From: JAAEQG01 sp043803085
GTDB taxonomy: Bacteria > Planctomycetota > Phycisphaerae > UBA1845
NCBI GenBank assembly: GCA_043803085.1
Contig: JAZDKM010000448.1
Location: 1 to 16,563, forward strand
DNA: 16,563 bases
Direction: 5' to 3'
How positions within the stretch are numbered: position 1 is the first letter of the stretch; the number at the start of each line of letters is the position of its first letter. The notes beneath the pieces were generated by a model. The model was not told the origin of the DNA and made no database searches. It saw only the letters and a program-made list of their open reading frames with translations. The position numbers were made by a program, and so were the translations under genes. Positions 7,173 through 13,946 of the stretch are shown piece by piece.

Positions 7173-8171
7173 ATGATCGAAATACCTTTGATTACCGAGT
7201 TCCTGAACTACCTGAGTTTCGAGCGTCACTTCTCCCCGCACACAGCCAAGTGCTACGCGGCGGACCTGAGACAGTATTGCGAGTACCTGGGCGGGGAAGC
7301 GTCGCGCGAGGCCGGGGGCACTGAAACCGCGCCGTCCGGCTATGCGGGCGGTTACGCTGCGGAGCTCACCACGGGCACCGCCGTGGTCGTGGCCACCGAC
7401 ATGAAACAGAAGCTGGTCGGGGCGGACACGGAGCAGATTCGGCGCTACCTGGCGCACCTGGGCAAAATGGACTATTCGAAGTCCACCGTGGCGCGAAAGC
7501 TGGCCACCCTGCGGAGCTTCTACAAGTTCTGTCTGCGGCGGGGTTATGTGCAGGCGAATCCGCTGGCGGCGATTCGTACTCCGAAGCAGGAGAAGCGGTT
7601 GCCCAAGTTCCTGGACCTGGAGCAGATCAGCAAGCTGCTCCAAACGCCGGATGACAGCACCTTGCTCGGCGCCCGCGACCGGGCCATGTTGGAGGTGATG
7701 TACTCCACCGGCATCCGGGTCAGCGAACTGGTGGACCTCAACCTCACCGACGTGGATCTGATGGGTCAGGCGCTGCGAGTCCGGGGCAAAGGGCGAAAGC
7801 AGCGGGTCACTCCGGTCGGCCCCACCGCACTCGCGGCGATCAACAAATATCGCGAGCGGCGCCAGGCGGACCCGCGCGCGGCGGGCTTCAACCAGGAGGC
7901 GCTGTTCGTCAACAAACACGGCCAGCGGCTGAGCACGCGCAGCGTCCGCCGGAAACTCGACAAGTATCTCGCCCAGGCGGGTATGGACCCCACGATCAGC
8001 CCGCACACGTTGCGGCACACGTTCGCCACCCACATGCTGGACAACGGCGCGGACCTGCGCAGCGTGCAGGAACTGCTGGGGCATCAGTCGATTTCGACCA
8101 CCCAAGTGTACACCCACGTTACGGCCCGCCGACTCAAGGCGGCCTATGACGAAGCCCATCCCCGGGCCTGA
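7173..8171 (+). CDS. xerC: Tyrosine recombinase, XerC/XerD type
   Basis: This 332-residue site-specific recombinase probably resolves chromosome dimers at dif during division. The N-terminal core-binding domain (ITEFLNYLSFERHFSPHTAK) is followed by a complete catalytic domain. Its residues are R182 (STGIRVSEL), K206 (GKGRKQR), H278 and R281 (PHTLRHTFATH), H304 (LLGHQSIS) and nucleophile Y313 (QVYTHV). The C-terminal YDEAHPRA is typical of XerC/D. Compared with the usual length of about 300, there is an insertion of roughly 35 residues (about 42-80, Gly/Ala/Thr-rich) between the first helices. The strict Xer ending argues against a phage integrase or integron enzyme. Whether it is XerC or XerD cannot be settled by eye. 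The gene is followed by a very strong hairpin. Confidence 0.88.
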   Translation: MIEIPLITEFLNYLSFERHFSPHTAKCYAADLRQYCEYLGGEASREAGGTETAPSGYAGGYAAELTTGTAVVVATDMKQKLVGADTEQIRRYLAHLGKMDYSKSTVARKLATLRSFYKFCLRRGYVQANPLAAIRTPKQEKRLPKFLDLEQISKLLQTPDDSTLLGARDRAMLEVMYSTGIRVSELVDLNLTDVDLMGQALRVRGKGRKQRVTPVGPTALAAINKYRERRQADPRAAGFNQEALFVNKHGQRLSTRSVRRKLDKYLAQAGMDPTISPHTLRHTFATHMLDNGADLRSVQELLGHQSISTTQVYTHVTARRLKAAYDEAHPRA

Positions 8172-8200
8172 ACGATTGAAGCAACCCAAGAGCGTTCTTG

Positions 8201-8237
8201 CGTCACCGGCACGGACCGCACGTCCGTGCCGGTGGCG
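8201..8237 (+). terminator. Strong hairpin after the xer gene
   Basis: CACCGGCACGGAC and GTCCGTGCCGGTG form a perfect 13-bp stem around CGCAC. It extends to 16 bp with one G-T pair, and GCGTTTC follows. It begins about 30 nt after the recombinase stop. The T-run is short, so it is a terminator by position and stem strength rather than by a classic tail. Confidence 0.65.
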
Positions 8238-8376
8238 TTTCATCCCCCACGCGATCGAGATCGGACGGGCGGTTTTCACCGAAGCGGAGCGCCTCACCTG
8301 CCGATATCGGTAGCAGGGGTACGGTGCGCCGGGGGTGCGGCCGCCTGAACTCCACCGGGACGCAAAGAGGAATTCC

Positions 8377-9612
8377 ATGGACGGAAGCCTGAGCATCGGC
8401 GTGTTCAACACAGAGCCGGAACAGCGCGACGCGCTGCGTAACGTGGTGGCGCAGGTCGAGGGCCTGCAGCTCGTGCATGAGACGGGGCGCTGGGAGGAAT
8501 TGGAGGCGGCGCTGGCCGACGGGGCTTTGGACGTCGTACTGGTCAATCTCGACGACGACAGCGAGTTCGGCAACAGCATCGTGCAGCACATCGTGCGTAT
8601 CGTGCCCGGCATGAGCGTCGTCGGGGTGAGCCGCCGGACCGATCCGGGCACCATTATCTCCGCGATGCGCGCCGGTTGCTGCCAGTTCGTGTGCGCGCCG
8701 ATGGACGTGCCGGACTTCCGCAACGCGATGGAGCGGATCCGGGCGACGCGGATGGCCGTCCCGCACCGCTCGTGGCGGATTTGCGTCGTCGGCGCCGCCG
8801 GTGGGGTCGGGGCAACGACCATCGCCTGTAACCTCGCCATTGAGCTGGCCCAGCTCACGCACCGGACCTGTGCGCTGGTGGACCTGAACCTCGAGTACGG
8901 CGACGCGGCCTTCTCGTTCGATTGCGAACCCAAGTTCTCCCGGGCCGACCTTTGCGCCACCGGCTCTCCAATCGACCGCACCGTGGTAGAGTCGGCGGTC
9001 CATCAGCTTCCCTGCAACGTGGCCTTGCTCGCGCGTCCCGCAAAGCTGAGCGAGGCGCACCTGGTGACCCCGGAAGGGGTGGAGCAGATGCTGAAAGTTC
9101 TCAGAAGCATCTATCCCTATGTGGTGGTGGACCTGCCGCGGTCGTACAGCTTCCTCAGCTCAGTGGCCTTACGCGACGCGGACCTGGTGATGATCGTCAC
9201 GCAACTCAGCATCGGCAGCCTCCGCAACGCGTCGCGGGTCTTCGATCTGCTGCTGGAATCGGGCGCCGACGCGGAGCACATCGAAATCGTGCTCAACCGT
9301 CACGCCGCCCAACACCAGCGTGTCGCCCCCGAAGACGTGGAGCAGCACTTCCGGCGACCTAGCTTCGCCATGATCCCCAACGATTACCGCCAGGTGACCG
9401 CTGCGTCGGACTTCGGGCATCCGATGATGGCGGATGCGCCCGAGAGCCCCGCACGCTTAGCCATCCTTGAATTGGCCAAGACGATCGCCGGGGACCGCCG
9501 CACGGGAACACAACCGAGCCCCACCCCCGTCAACCAGGGTCGGCTCAAACGCTGGTGGGGCGGTCGGAAAGCCCCCGCGAACACGGTCAATCCCGAAGCC
9601 CGTCGGGAATGA
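8377..9612 (+). CDS. cpaE: CpaE/TadZ-like protein: receiver-like domain plus deviant MinD/ParA ATPase domain
   Basis: The 411-residue protein starts at an ATG preceded by AGAGGA. Residues 1-125 form a response-regulator-like fold (GVFNTEPEQRDAL, DVVLVNLDDD, MRAGCCQFVCAPM). Residues 133-385 form a MinD/ParA-type ATPase domain with GAAGGVGATT (139-148), VDLNLEYGD and VVVDLPR. In ordinary ParA/MinD proteins the P-loop reads KGGVGKTT. Here the second Lys is Ala and the first Lys is also replaced, as is known for CpaE/TadZ proteins, which place the Tad/Flp pilus machinery at the cell pole. The tail (390-411) is Pro/Arg-rich. No other tad or cpa gene is in the window, so the pilus role is an inference from the family. 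It converges on infA with only 10 bp between the stops. Confidence 0.8.
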   Translation: MDGSLSIGVFNTEPEQRDALRNVVAQVEGLQLVHETGRWEELEAALADGALDVVLVNLDDDSEFGNSIVQHIVRIVPGMSVVGVSRRTDPGTIISAMRAGCCQFVCAPMDVPDFRNAMERIRATRMAVPHRSWRICVVGAAGGVGATTIACNLAIELAQLTHRTCALVDLNLEYGDAAFSFDCEPKFSRADLCATGSPIDRTVVESAVHQLPCNVALLARPAKLSEAHLVTPEGVEQMLKVLRSIYPYVVVDLPRSYSFLSSVALRDADLVMIVTQLSIGSLRNASRVFDLLLESGADAEHIEIVLNRHAAQHQRVAPEDVEQHFRRPSFAMIPNDYRQVTAASDFGHPMMADAPESPARLAILELAKTIAGDRRTGTQPSPTPVNQGRLKRWWGGRKAPANTVNPEARRE

Positions 9613-9622
9613 GCCGAGGGCG

Positions 9623-9850
9623 CTATTTGCGGTAGGTGATCCGACCGCGGGTCAGATCGTAGGGTGAAACTTCGACCAGCACAGTGTCGCCGGGGACGAT
9701 ACGGATGTAGAACTTCCGCATCCGCCCCGAAAGATGGGCCAGAACCTGATGCTTCTCACCATCCCCCAGATCAGCCTCGACCATGAACATGGCATTAGGC
9801 AAGGCTTTGATGACTCTTCCTTCGAGCTCTGTCGCTTCGGCCTTCGACAT
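9623..9850 (-). CDS. infA: Translation initiation factor IF-1
   Basis: From the ATG at 9850 this gives 75 residues, the normal size. MSKAEATELEGRVIKALPNA and the S1/OB-fold core (HLSGRMRKFYIRIVPGDTVL, VEVSPYDLTRGRITYRK) match IF-1 throughout. IF-1 binds the ribosomal A site on the 30S subunit during initiation with IF-2 and IF-3. A second ATG directly before (9853) could equally be used; the frame is open to 10066, but the longer N-terminus has no family character. The nearest SD-like GGAG is about 13 nt upstream. A sigma70-type promoter lies at 10001-10029, giving a leader of about 145 nt with a 9-bp hairpin. The gene is not next to ribosomal protein genes here. Confidence 0.95.
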   Translation of the reverse strand: MSKAEATELEGRVIKALPNAMFMVEADLGDGEKHQVLAHLSGRMRKFYIRIVPGDTVLVEVSPYDLTRGRITYRK

Positions 9851-9910
9851 CATACGCAAGGCACTGCTCCATCCAAGCGGCCGCTTGATACGAAACCATC
9901 CTCTCACCTT

Positions 9911-9934
9911 CCGCGGCGCCTTCGAGCGCCGCGG
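9911..9934 (-). promoter_or_regulatory. Stable hairpin in the infA leader
   Basis: CCGCGGCGC and GCGCCGCGG form a perfect 9-bp all-GC stem with a 6-nt loop, within the predicted untranslated leader about 60 nt upstream of the infA start. It could control translation or transcript stability. No known riboswitch class is recognised. Confidence 0.45.
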
Positions 9935-10000
9935 CACCCCGGTACTTTCCTCGGGATCACGACCGCACACTTGGGGCCGAGAGGTCTCGAACCATCTTGT

Positions 10001-10029
10001 AGTATACTGCCCCGGCGGCCGCGATACAA
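10001..10029 (-). promoter_or_regulatory. Sigma70-type promoter for infA
   Basis: On the minus strand, TTGTAT (10029-10024) and TATACT (10006-10001) are separated by exactly 17 nt. The predicted start of transcription is near 9994. The -35 lies 24 bp from the inner edge of the palindromic element at 10053-10198, which puts the element just upstream of the promoter. Confidence 0.7.
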
Positions 10030-10052
10030 GGGCGGGATCCAGGGCTTTTAGG

Positions 10053-10198
10053 GCTTCTAACAGCATGAACCTGCAGGACAGCCCATGTGGGTCGGGTCAT
10101 CAACCCCGACACCCTCACTGACCCAAGAATGTGGACCGTCTTTCCGGCAGGTCTGACAGGCCAGAAAGCCGGTCCCACAGGTTCTTAGTGTTAGACGT
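10053..10198. repeat. Palindromic MITE-like element, copy 3 (decayed)
   Basis: The left end GCTTCTAACAG and the right end TGTTAGACGT match the termini of copy 1. The interior carries degenerate versions of both core types: GTCGGGTC near CCCCGAC, as in copy 2, and GTGGACCGTCTTTCCGGCAGGT followed by CCAGAAAGCCGGTCCCACA, as in copy 1. It fills the gap between the infA promoter and the ABC-F stop codon, ending three bases before that stop. It encodes nothing. Confidence 0.7.
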
Positions 10199-10200
10199 TT

Positions 10201-12111
10201 TCATGTATTCTCGAGGCGCTCGTACCATTGGGCCTCGACCTCGGCCAGGGCGGCGCGCGCGGTCTCCAGCTCTGCTTGCAGGCCCTTCGAGGCCTCCGGA
10301 TCCCGGTACACCTTTACATCGGCAAACCGGGCGTTCAACTGGTGGATCCGTGCCTCGTGCTCGATGATCAGCGTTTCAAGCTGTTCGAGCGACATGCCGT
10401 CGTACGGGGAGGACTTTGTCGGACCGTTTGGGCGGGCTTTCGTTTTCGGGGTGCGCGGTTGGCGGCTGGAGGCCTCGACTTCGGCCCGGGTCCGCTCCGC
10501 TTCCACCGTTTCGAGGTACGCGGTGTAGTTGCCGGGGAACAGGCGATGTCGCCCCCGTTCCATGACGAGCAACCGCTGCACCACGCGGTCGAGAAAGTAC
10601 CGATCGTGGCTCACGACGATTATCGTCCCTTCATACTGGGCCAGGGCCTCTTCCAGGGCCTCGCGCGCGGGGATGTCCAGGTGGTTAGTCGGCTCATCGA
10701 GCATGAGCACTTGCGGCTCCGCAAGAATCAATCGAGCCAGACGGACGCGGCTCTGCTCACCACCGGAACATTTCTCGATGGGTTTGAAGACCTCGTCGCC
10801 GGAAAACAGGAACCGCCCCAAGAACGAACGCGCGCTTGGCTCGGTCATGCCCGGGCGGACGGCGCGCACGGAGTCCAGGACGGTCAACGACCGATCCAGG
10901 TCAGTATGCTCCTGATCGTAAGAGCCGACGCGCAGGTTCTCGTAGAGGCGCACGACGCCCGCGTCGCAACGGATTTGCCCCAGGGCGACGCGCAAGAGGG
11001 TGGTCTTGCCCGTGCCATTGGGCCCGGTGATGCCGAGGCGCTGTCCGCGGTAGACGTCGAAGGTCAGGTCTTCAAACAGCGTCTTGTCGCCGTATCGTTT
11101 TGCCGCGGATTCGCAGCGTAGGACCATCTGGCCGCCGGATGCCGGCGCCGCAAAAGCGATTTTCGCACGCCGCAGGGCGGCCGGACGCTCGAGAACGAAC
11201 TCGCCGGCGGCGGTCCGCCGTTCGAGGCGGGCGAGGCGACCCCGGGCCTCCTTGCCGCGCTGGCCGGCCTTGTGCTTGGCGATGAAGTCACGCTCTTTGC
11301 GGATAAAGGCCTGGTCGTGTGCGTAACATCGGTCTTGGGTCAGGCGGCAGCGTTCCTTGGTGGCCACGTAGTTGGAGTAGTTTCCCGGATAGGAGGCCGC
11401 CTTGCGGTTCTCGATTTCGATGATCCGGTCCGCCAGCCGGTCGAGCAGATAGCGGTCATGGGAGATGATCACGGCCCCGCCGTGGTGCCCGGCGAGAAAC
11501 TTCTCCAGCCAGCGCGTGGCGTCGATGTCCAGGTGGTTGGTCGGTTCGTCGAGCAGTAGCAGGCGGCGGTTCTGCAGCAACAACTTGGCCAGGGCGGCAC
11601 GGCATTTCTGCCCGCCGGACAGCGCCGAGACGGGCAGCCGGCGGTCTTCTTGCGAAAACCCCAATCCGCCAAGCACCTCGTGGAGGCGGACTTCGAGGTC
11701 ATGCCCTCCGGCCGCTTCGAAGCGGGCATGGAGGCGGTCGTACGCGCCCAGCAACCCGGGCAAGCGCGGGTCGTCGTGCAGGGCGGCGATGTTGTGCGAG
11801 AGATGGTGAAGTTTCTCTTCCATAACCAGGAGGTCGGCGAAAGCGGTACGCACCTCTTCGTAGAGCGTCCGGTCCGAGTCCAGGCCCGGCTCCTGTGGCA
11901 GATAGCCGACCTGCAAGCCCTTCGAGCGGGTCACCGTGCCCATGTCGGGTTGCAGTTCGCCGGTGATGAGTCGGAACAACGTCGTTTTGCCGGCCCCGTT
12001 GACGCCGACCAAACCGGCGGTCTCGCCGGAATGCAGCTCCAAGGTGACCGTCTCGAGCACTACCTTGCTCCCGAATTGCCGGGTCAGGTTTTGGAGTACT
12101 ACCGAAGCCAT
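10201..12111 (-). CDS. ABC-F family ATPase (Uup-like, with C-terminal coiled coil)
   Basis: This 636-residue soluble protein has two ABC domains and no membrane segments, as in the ABC-F translation factors (Uup, EttA, YheS) that bind the ribosomal E site. Domain 1 has Walker A GVNGAGKTT (36-44), signature LSGGQ (164-168) and Walker B LLLLDEPTNHLD (184-195). Domain 2 has GPNGTGKTT (363-371), CSGGEQ (448-453) and LMLDEPTNHLD (469-479). The linker between the domains (about 245-310) is Arg/Lys-rich, where the tRNA-contacting motif lies. A charged, Pro-rich spacer leads to a coiled coil at about 570-633, which favours the Uup/YheS side. The frame is open to an ATG at 12132, but MASVVLQNLTRQFG starts as the family does, so 12111 is preferred. 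Its stop lies directly against a palindromic element. Confidence 0.9.
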   Translation of the reverse strand: MASVVLQNLTRQFGSKVVLETVTLELHSGETAGLVGVNGAGKTTLFRLITGELQPDMGTVTRSKGLQVGYLPQEPGLDSDRTLYEEVRTAFADLLVMEEKLHHLSHNIAALHDDPRLPGLLGAYDRLHARFEAAGGHDLEVRLHEVLGGLGFSQEDRRLPVSALSGGQKCRAALAKLLLQNRRLLLLDEPTNHLDIDATRWLEKFLAGHHGGAVIISHDRYLLDRLADRIIEIENRKAASYPGNYSNYVATKERCRLTQDRCYAHDQAFIRKERDFIAKHKAGQRGKEARGRLARLERRTAAGEFVLERPAALRRAKIAFAAPASGGQMVLRCESAAKRYGDKTLFEDLTFDVYRGQRLGITGPNGTGKTTLLRVALGQIRCDAGVVRLYENLRVGSYDQEHTDLDRSLTVLDSVRAVRPGMTEPSARSFLGRFLFSGDEVFKPIEKCSGGEQSRVRLARLILAEPQVLMLDEPTNHLDIPAREALEEALAQYEGTIIVVSHDRYFLDRVVQRLLVMERGRHRLFPGNYTAYLETVEAERTRAEVEASSRQPRTPKTKARPNGPTKSSPYDGMSLEQLETLIIEHEARIHQLNARFADVKVYRDPEASKGLQAELETARAALAEVEAQWYERLENT

Positions 12112-12209
12112 ACCCCGTATCTTATCCTGCATGCCTCACCGAACCACAGAAGCCCAGCGCGGCCTTCGGTCGCAACCCGGAGGTCGTGGGTAACAAGCAA
12201 GAGGTCAAT

Positions 12210-12235
12210 CCGCAGATTGCGCAGATTACGCAGAG
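12210..12235. repeat. Short tandem repeat, 9-bp unit CGCAGATTR
   Basis: The unit CGCAGATTG/CGCAGATTA is repeated about 2.5 times and closes with CGCAG. It lies about 100 nt upstream of the ABC-F start. No function is evident. Confidence 0.6.
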
Positions 12236-12421
12236 TCCAGAAGGTGGCCTCCGACCGCAACCAAAAGACGCGCGCAAGGCCACGTTGGTGCCGCCCGAAG
12301 AATCTTCGCAGGCCGGGAAGATTCTCGGCATGAGTAGCGGAAACGCCCAAACGCCGAAGAACCTTAAAGTTAAAACAGGCGGCACCGGGTTATGGCAAGT
12401 CCTTTTTCGACGTTTCGGCTA

Positions 12422-12447
12422 TGCCTCTGTGCCTTTGTGTCTCTGGG
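12422..12447. repeat. Low-complexity CTCTGTG-like tract
   Basis: CCTCTGTG, CCTTTGTG and TCTCTGGG follow each other as imperfect copies of an 8-bp unit. This is simple-sequence DNA in the intergenic region; no role is seen. Confidence 0.4.
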
Positions 12448-12623
12448 ATGGGATACCCCGGTTAGAGGTGCGGGATCAGGTCACAAAAGGGTAACACGTG
12501 CTGGGAACCGGCCGGTACGCGTTCGGTGCATAGTCGTAACCTATTTTTTTATAATGACTTAGGAGTCTGATTCCGGTGCCACCGGTAAGGCTGACGGATG
12601 CAGTTGGCAGCGGCAAATATCTA

Positions 12624-12651
12624 TTGCATGCCGCGAATTGTCCGATATAAT
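12624..12651 (+). promoter_or_regulatory. Sigma70-type promoter in the large intergenic region
   Basis: TTGCAT (12624-12629) and a consensus TATAAT (12646-12651) are separated by 16 nt, in locally A/T-rich DNA. The predicted start near 12658 is about 440 nt before the DUF4397 gene. The transcript would therefore have a long leader or be a separate RNA. A second TATAAT at 12550-12555 lacks a usable -35. Confidence 0.55.
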
Positions 12652-13100
12652 TGCGGTTTCTGTATTTGGTCGTCTCTTAGGCGTAGTTGCTTCAAGATTG
12701 TGGAGTGCTGCGTCGGGCTTCCGCCTGAACGAATGCCTCGCCAAGCCAGGCATGCTCGAAGCGGAGTCAAAGGGAGAAAGACACACTGCAAGTTAGGGCT
12801 GAAAGCGGTCAAGGCCCCCTTGCGGCGCGACATATCAGAATGCCGACGAAGAACCGGTTGCGGGCCCGTCCCCGGGAGTCACACCGCCCTTGGGCATGAA
12901 AGGCACAAGGAGCAGGGGCTAAGTCACAAAATGGGAAGCGCCAGGTTGATCCCGACCGGCGGGCGTCGTGCAGAACCCCCGAGTTGCTGTTGAAAAGATG
13001 CTGGACAACCGCGTTGATTTTCCGGTTGGCGTATCAACCGGCGCGGAAATATGGCTGAGGAGCAATCCTCATAAATGTCCCTGTTTGTAAGGAGTGATGT

Positions 13101-13772
13101 ATGACTGCGACGTGTTTTGCTCTCGTGAGTGCGTTGGTGTTGGCCCAAGCGGGCGGGGAAAAGAAAGACCAACCCCCGGTCCCAGCCCCGGCCGCCATGG
13201 CCAAGGTCATCTTCGTACACGCATCGCCCGATGCCGCGCCGACCGTGGACGTGTACGTGAATGGTGAGAAGAAAGTCCCCGGCCTCGCTTATGGCAAGCC
13301 CTCCAAGATGACGGATTTGGCCGCCGGCGACGCCAACGTGGAGTTCAAGGCCGGCGACAAGGCCCTCGGAACTGCCGCCACGCTCAAGCTGGTGGGCAAC
13401 AAGCAGTACACCATCGCGGCGACGGGCAAGGCCGCCGAGGTGAAGTACCAGTTGATCGAGGCCAAGGCGACCGCCGGCAAGGCCCACGTGATCTTCTTCC
13501 ATGCCAGCCCCGATGCCGGCAGCGTGGACGTGAAGGCGGACGGTAAGGACTGGACCAAGGGCCTGGCTATGGGCAAGAGCTTTGACGCCGCCATGGAGGC
13601 CGGCAAGCACAAGTTCGACCTGATGGTCGGCAGCGCCGAGCCGGCGCTCACCAAGGAGTTGGATCTCAAGGCCGACATGTGCTACTGCGTGTTCGCCACC
13701 GGGACCAAGACCACACCGAAGCTGGAGCTGGTCGTCGCCGAGCATGCGATGGCGGTGAAGAAGCCCACGTAG
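13101..13772 (+). CDS. Secreted DUF4397-domain protein with two copies of the HASPDA motif
   Basis: This is a 223-residue protein of unknown role. Residues 1-17 form a short signal peptide (MTATCFALVSALVLAQA) with a likely cut after AQA. A charged, Pro-rich spacer follows, then two related units. The first begins at about 34 (AKVIFVHASPDAAPTVDVYV) and the second at about 128 (AHVIFFHASPDAGSVDVKAD). That motif is the hallmark of DUF4397 beta-sandwich proteins found on bacterial surfaces. The second unit is shorter at its metal/loop region. Lys and Ala are unusually frequent. The start is well supported by AAGGAGTG 7 nt before the ATG. It is expressed alone, with a structured upstream region; its true terminator may be the strong one at 13892-13928. 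The extracellular or periplasmic location is inferred from the signal. Confidence 0.85.
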   Translation: MTATCFALVSALVLAQAGGEKKDQPPVPAPAAMAKVIFVHASPDAAPTVDVYVNGEKKVPGLAYGKPSKMTDLAAGDANVEFKAGDKALGTAATLKLVGNKQYTIAATGKAAEVKYQLIEAKATAGKAHVIFFHASPDAGSVDVKADGKDWTKGLAMGKSFDAAMEAGKHKFDLMVGSAEPALTKELDLKADMCYCVFATGTKTTPKLELVVAEHAMAVKKPT

Positions 13773-13946
13773 TTTGCGTCGGCATCCCGCGCAGCGCTTC
13801 GCCCGAAGGCGAACGGGTCGTTTGCCTGGCCAAGAGCTAGGTAGCGACCCGGGTGCTCCGGACGGCGAGCGTGGAGCGGTGCAGCAATTTCAGGCCGGGT
13901 TCCCGAGCTTTCGGGGCCCGGCCTTTTTATGCTCAGAGGGTCGATC
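13773..13946 (+). promoter_or_regulatory. Leader region between the DUF4397 gene and ilvC
   Basis: This 174-nt gap holds TTCGCC-CGAA-GGCGAA (13798-13813), a perfect 6-bp stem, and then a full terminator ending 18 nt before the ilvC ATG. The order (stem, spacer, terminator, start codon) fits a conditional terminator controlling ilvC. No T-box consensus or leader peptide rich in Ile/Leu/Val codons is visible, so simple termination of the upstream gene is equally possible. Confidence 0.35.
13892..13928 (+). terminator. Rho-independent terminator directly upstream of ilvC
   Basis: AGGCCGGG pairs with CCCGGCCT (13892-13899 with 13917-13924). An inner stem, CCCGA with TCGGG (13902-13906 and 13911-13915), lies inside it, and five T residues end the structure (13924-13928). 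This is the clearest intrinsic terminator in the window. Confidence 0.85.

Larger units (their letters stand above)
12112..13100. other. Long intergenic region with a promoter and short repeats, no supported gene
   Basis: These 989 bases separate the divergent ABC-F and DUF4397 genes. No frame shows protein character. The stretch 12480-12700 is richer in A/T, with a run of T at 12544-12550. It holds a period-9 repeat (12210-12235), a CTCTGTG-like tract (12422-12447), a promoter (12624-12651) and two hairpins close to the DUF4397 start: CCGGTTG-GCGTAT-CAACCGG (13022-13041) and TGAGGA-GCAA-TCCTCA (13056-13071). An untranslated RNA or a long leader is possible. Confidence 0.5.

Noticed and set aside
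7056..8981. Minus-strand open frame of 641 codons
   Set aside because: It is antisense to the xer gene and the CpaE-like gene, both with complete family motifs. It is a GC-driven shadow frame.
12598..12993. Plus-strand frame of 131 codons after the intergenic promoter, including MPRQARHARSGVKG
   Set aside because: It is briefly reminiscent of the start of REP-associated transposases, but the His and Tyr catalytic motifs are absent and the composition is Cys/Arg-rich and unnatural.
13773..13892. T-box-like string GTGGAGCGGTGC before the ilvC terminator
   Set aside because: It does not fit the TGGNACCGCG consensus and no specifier stem is visible.
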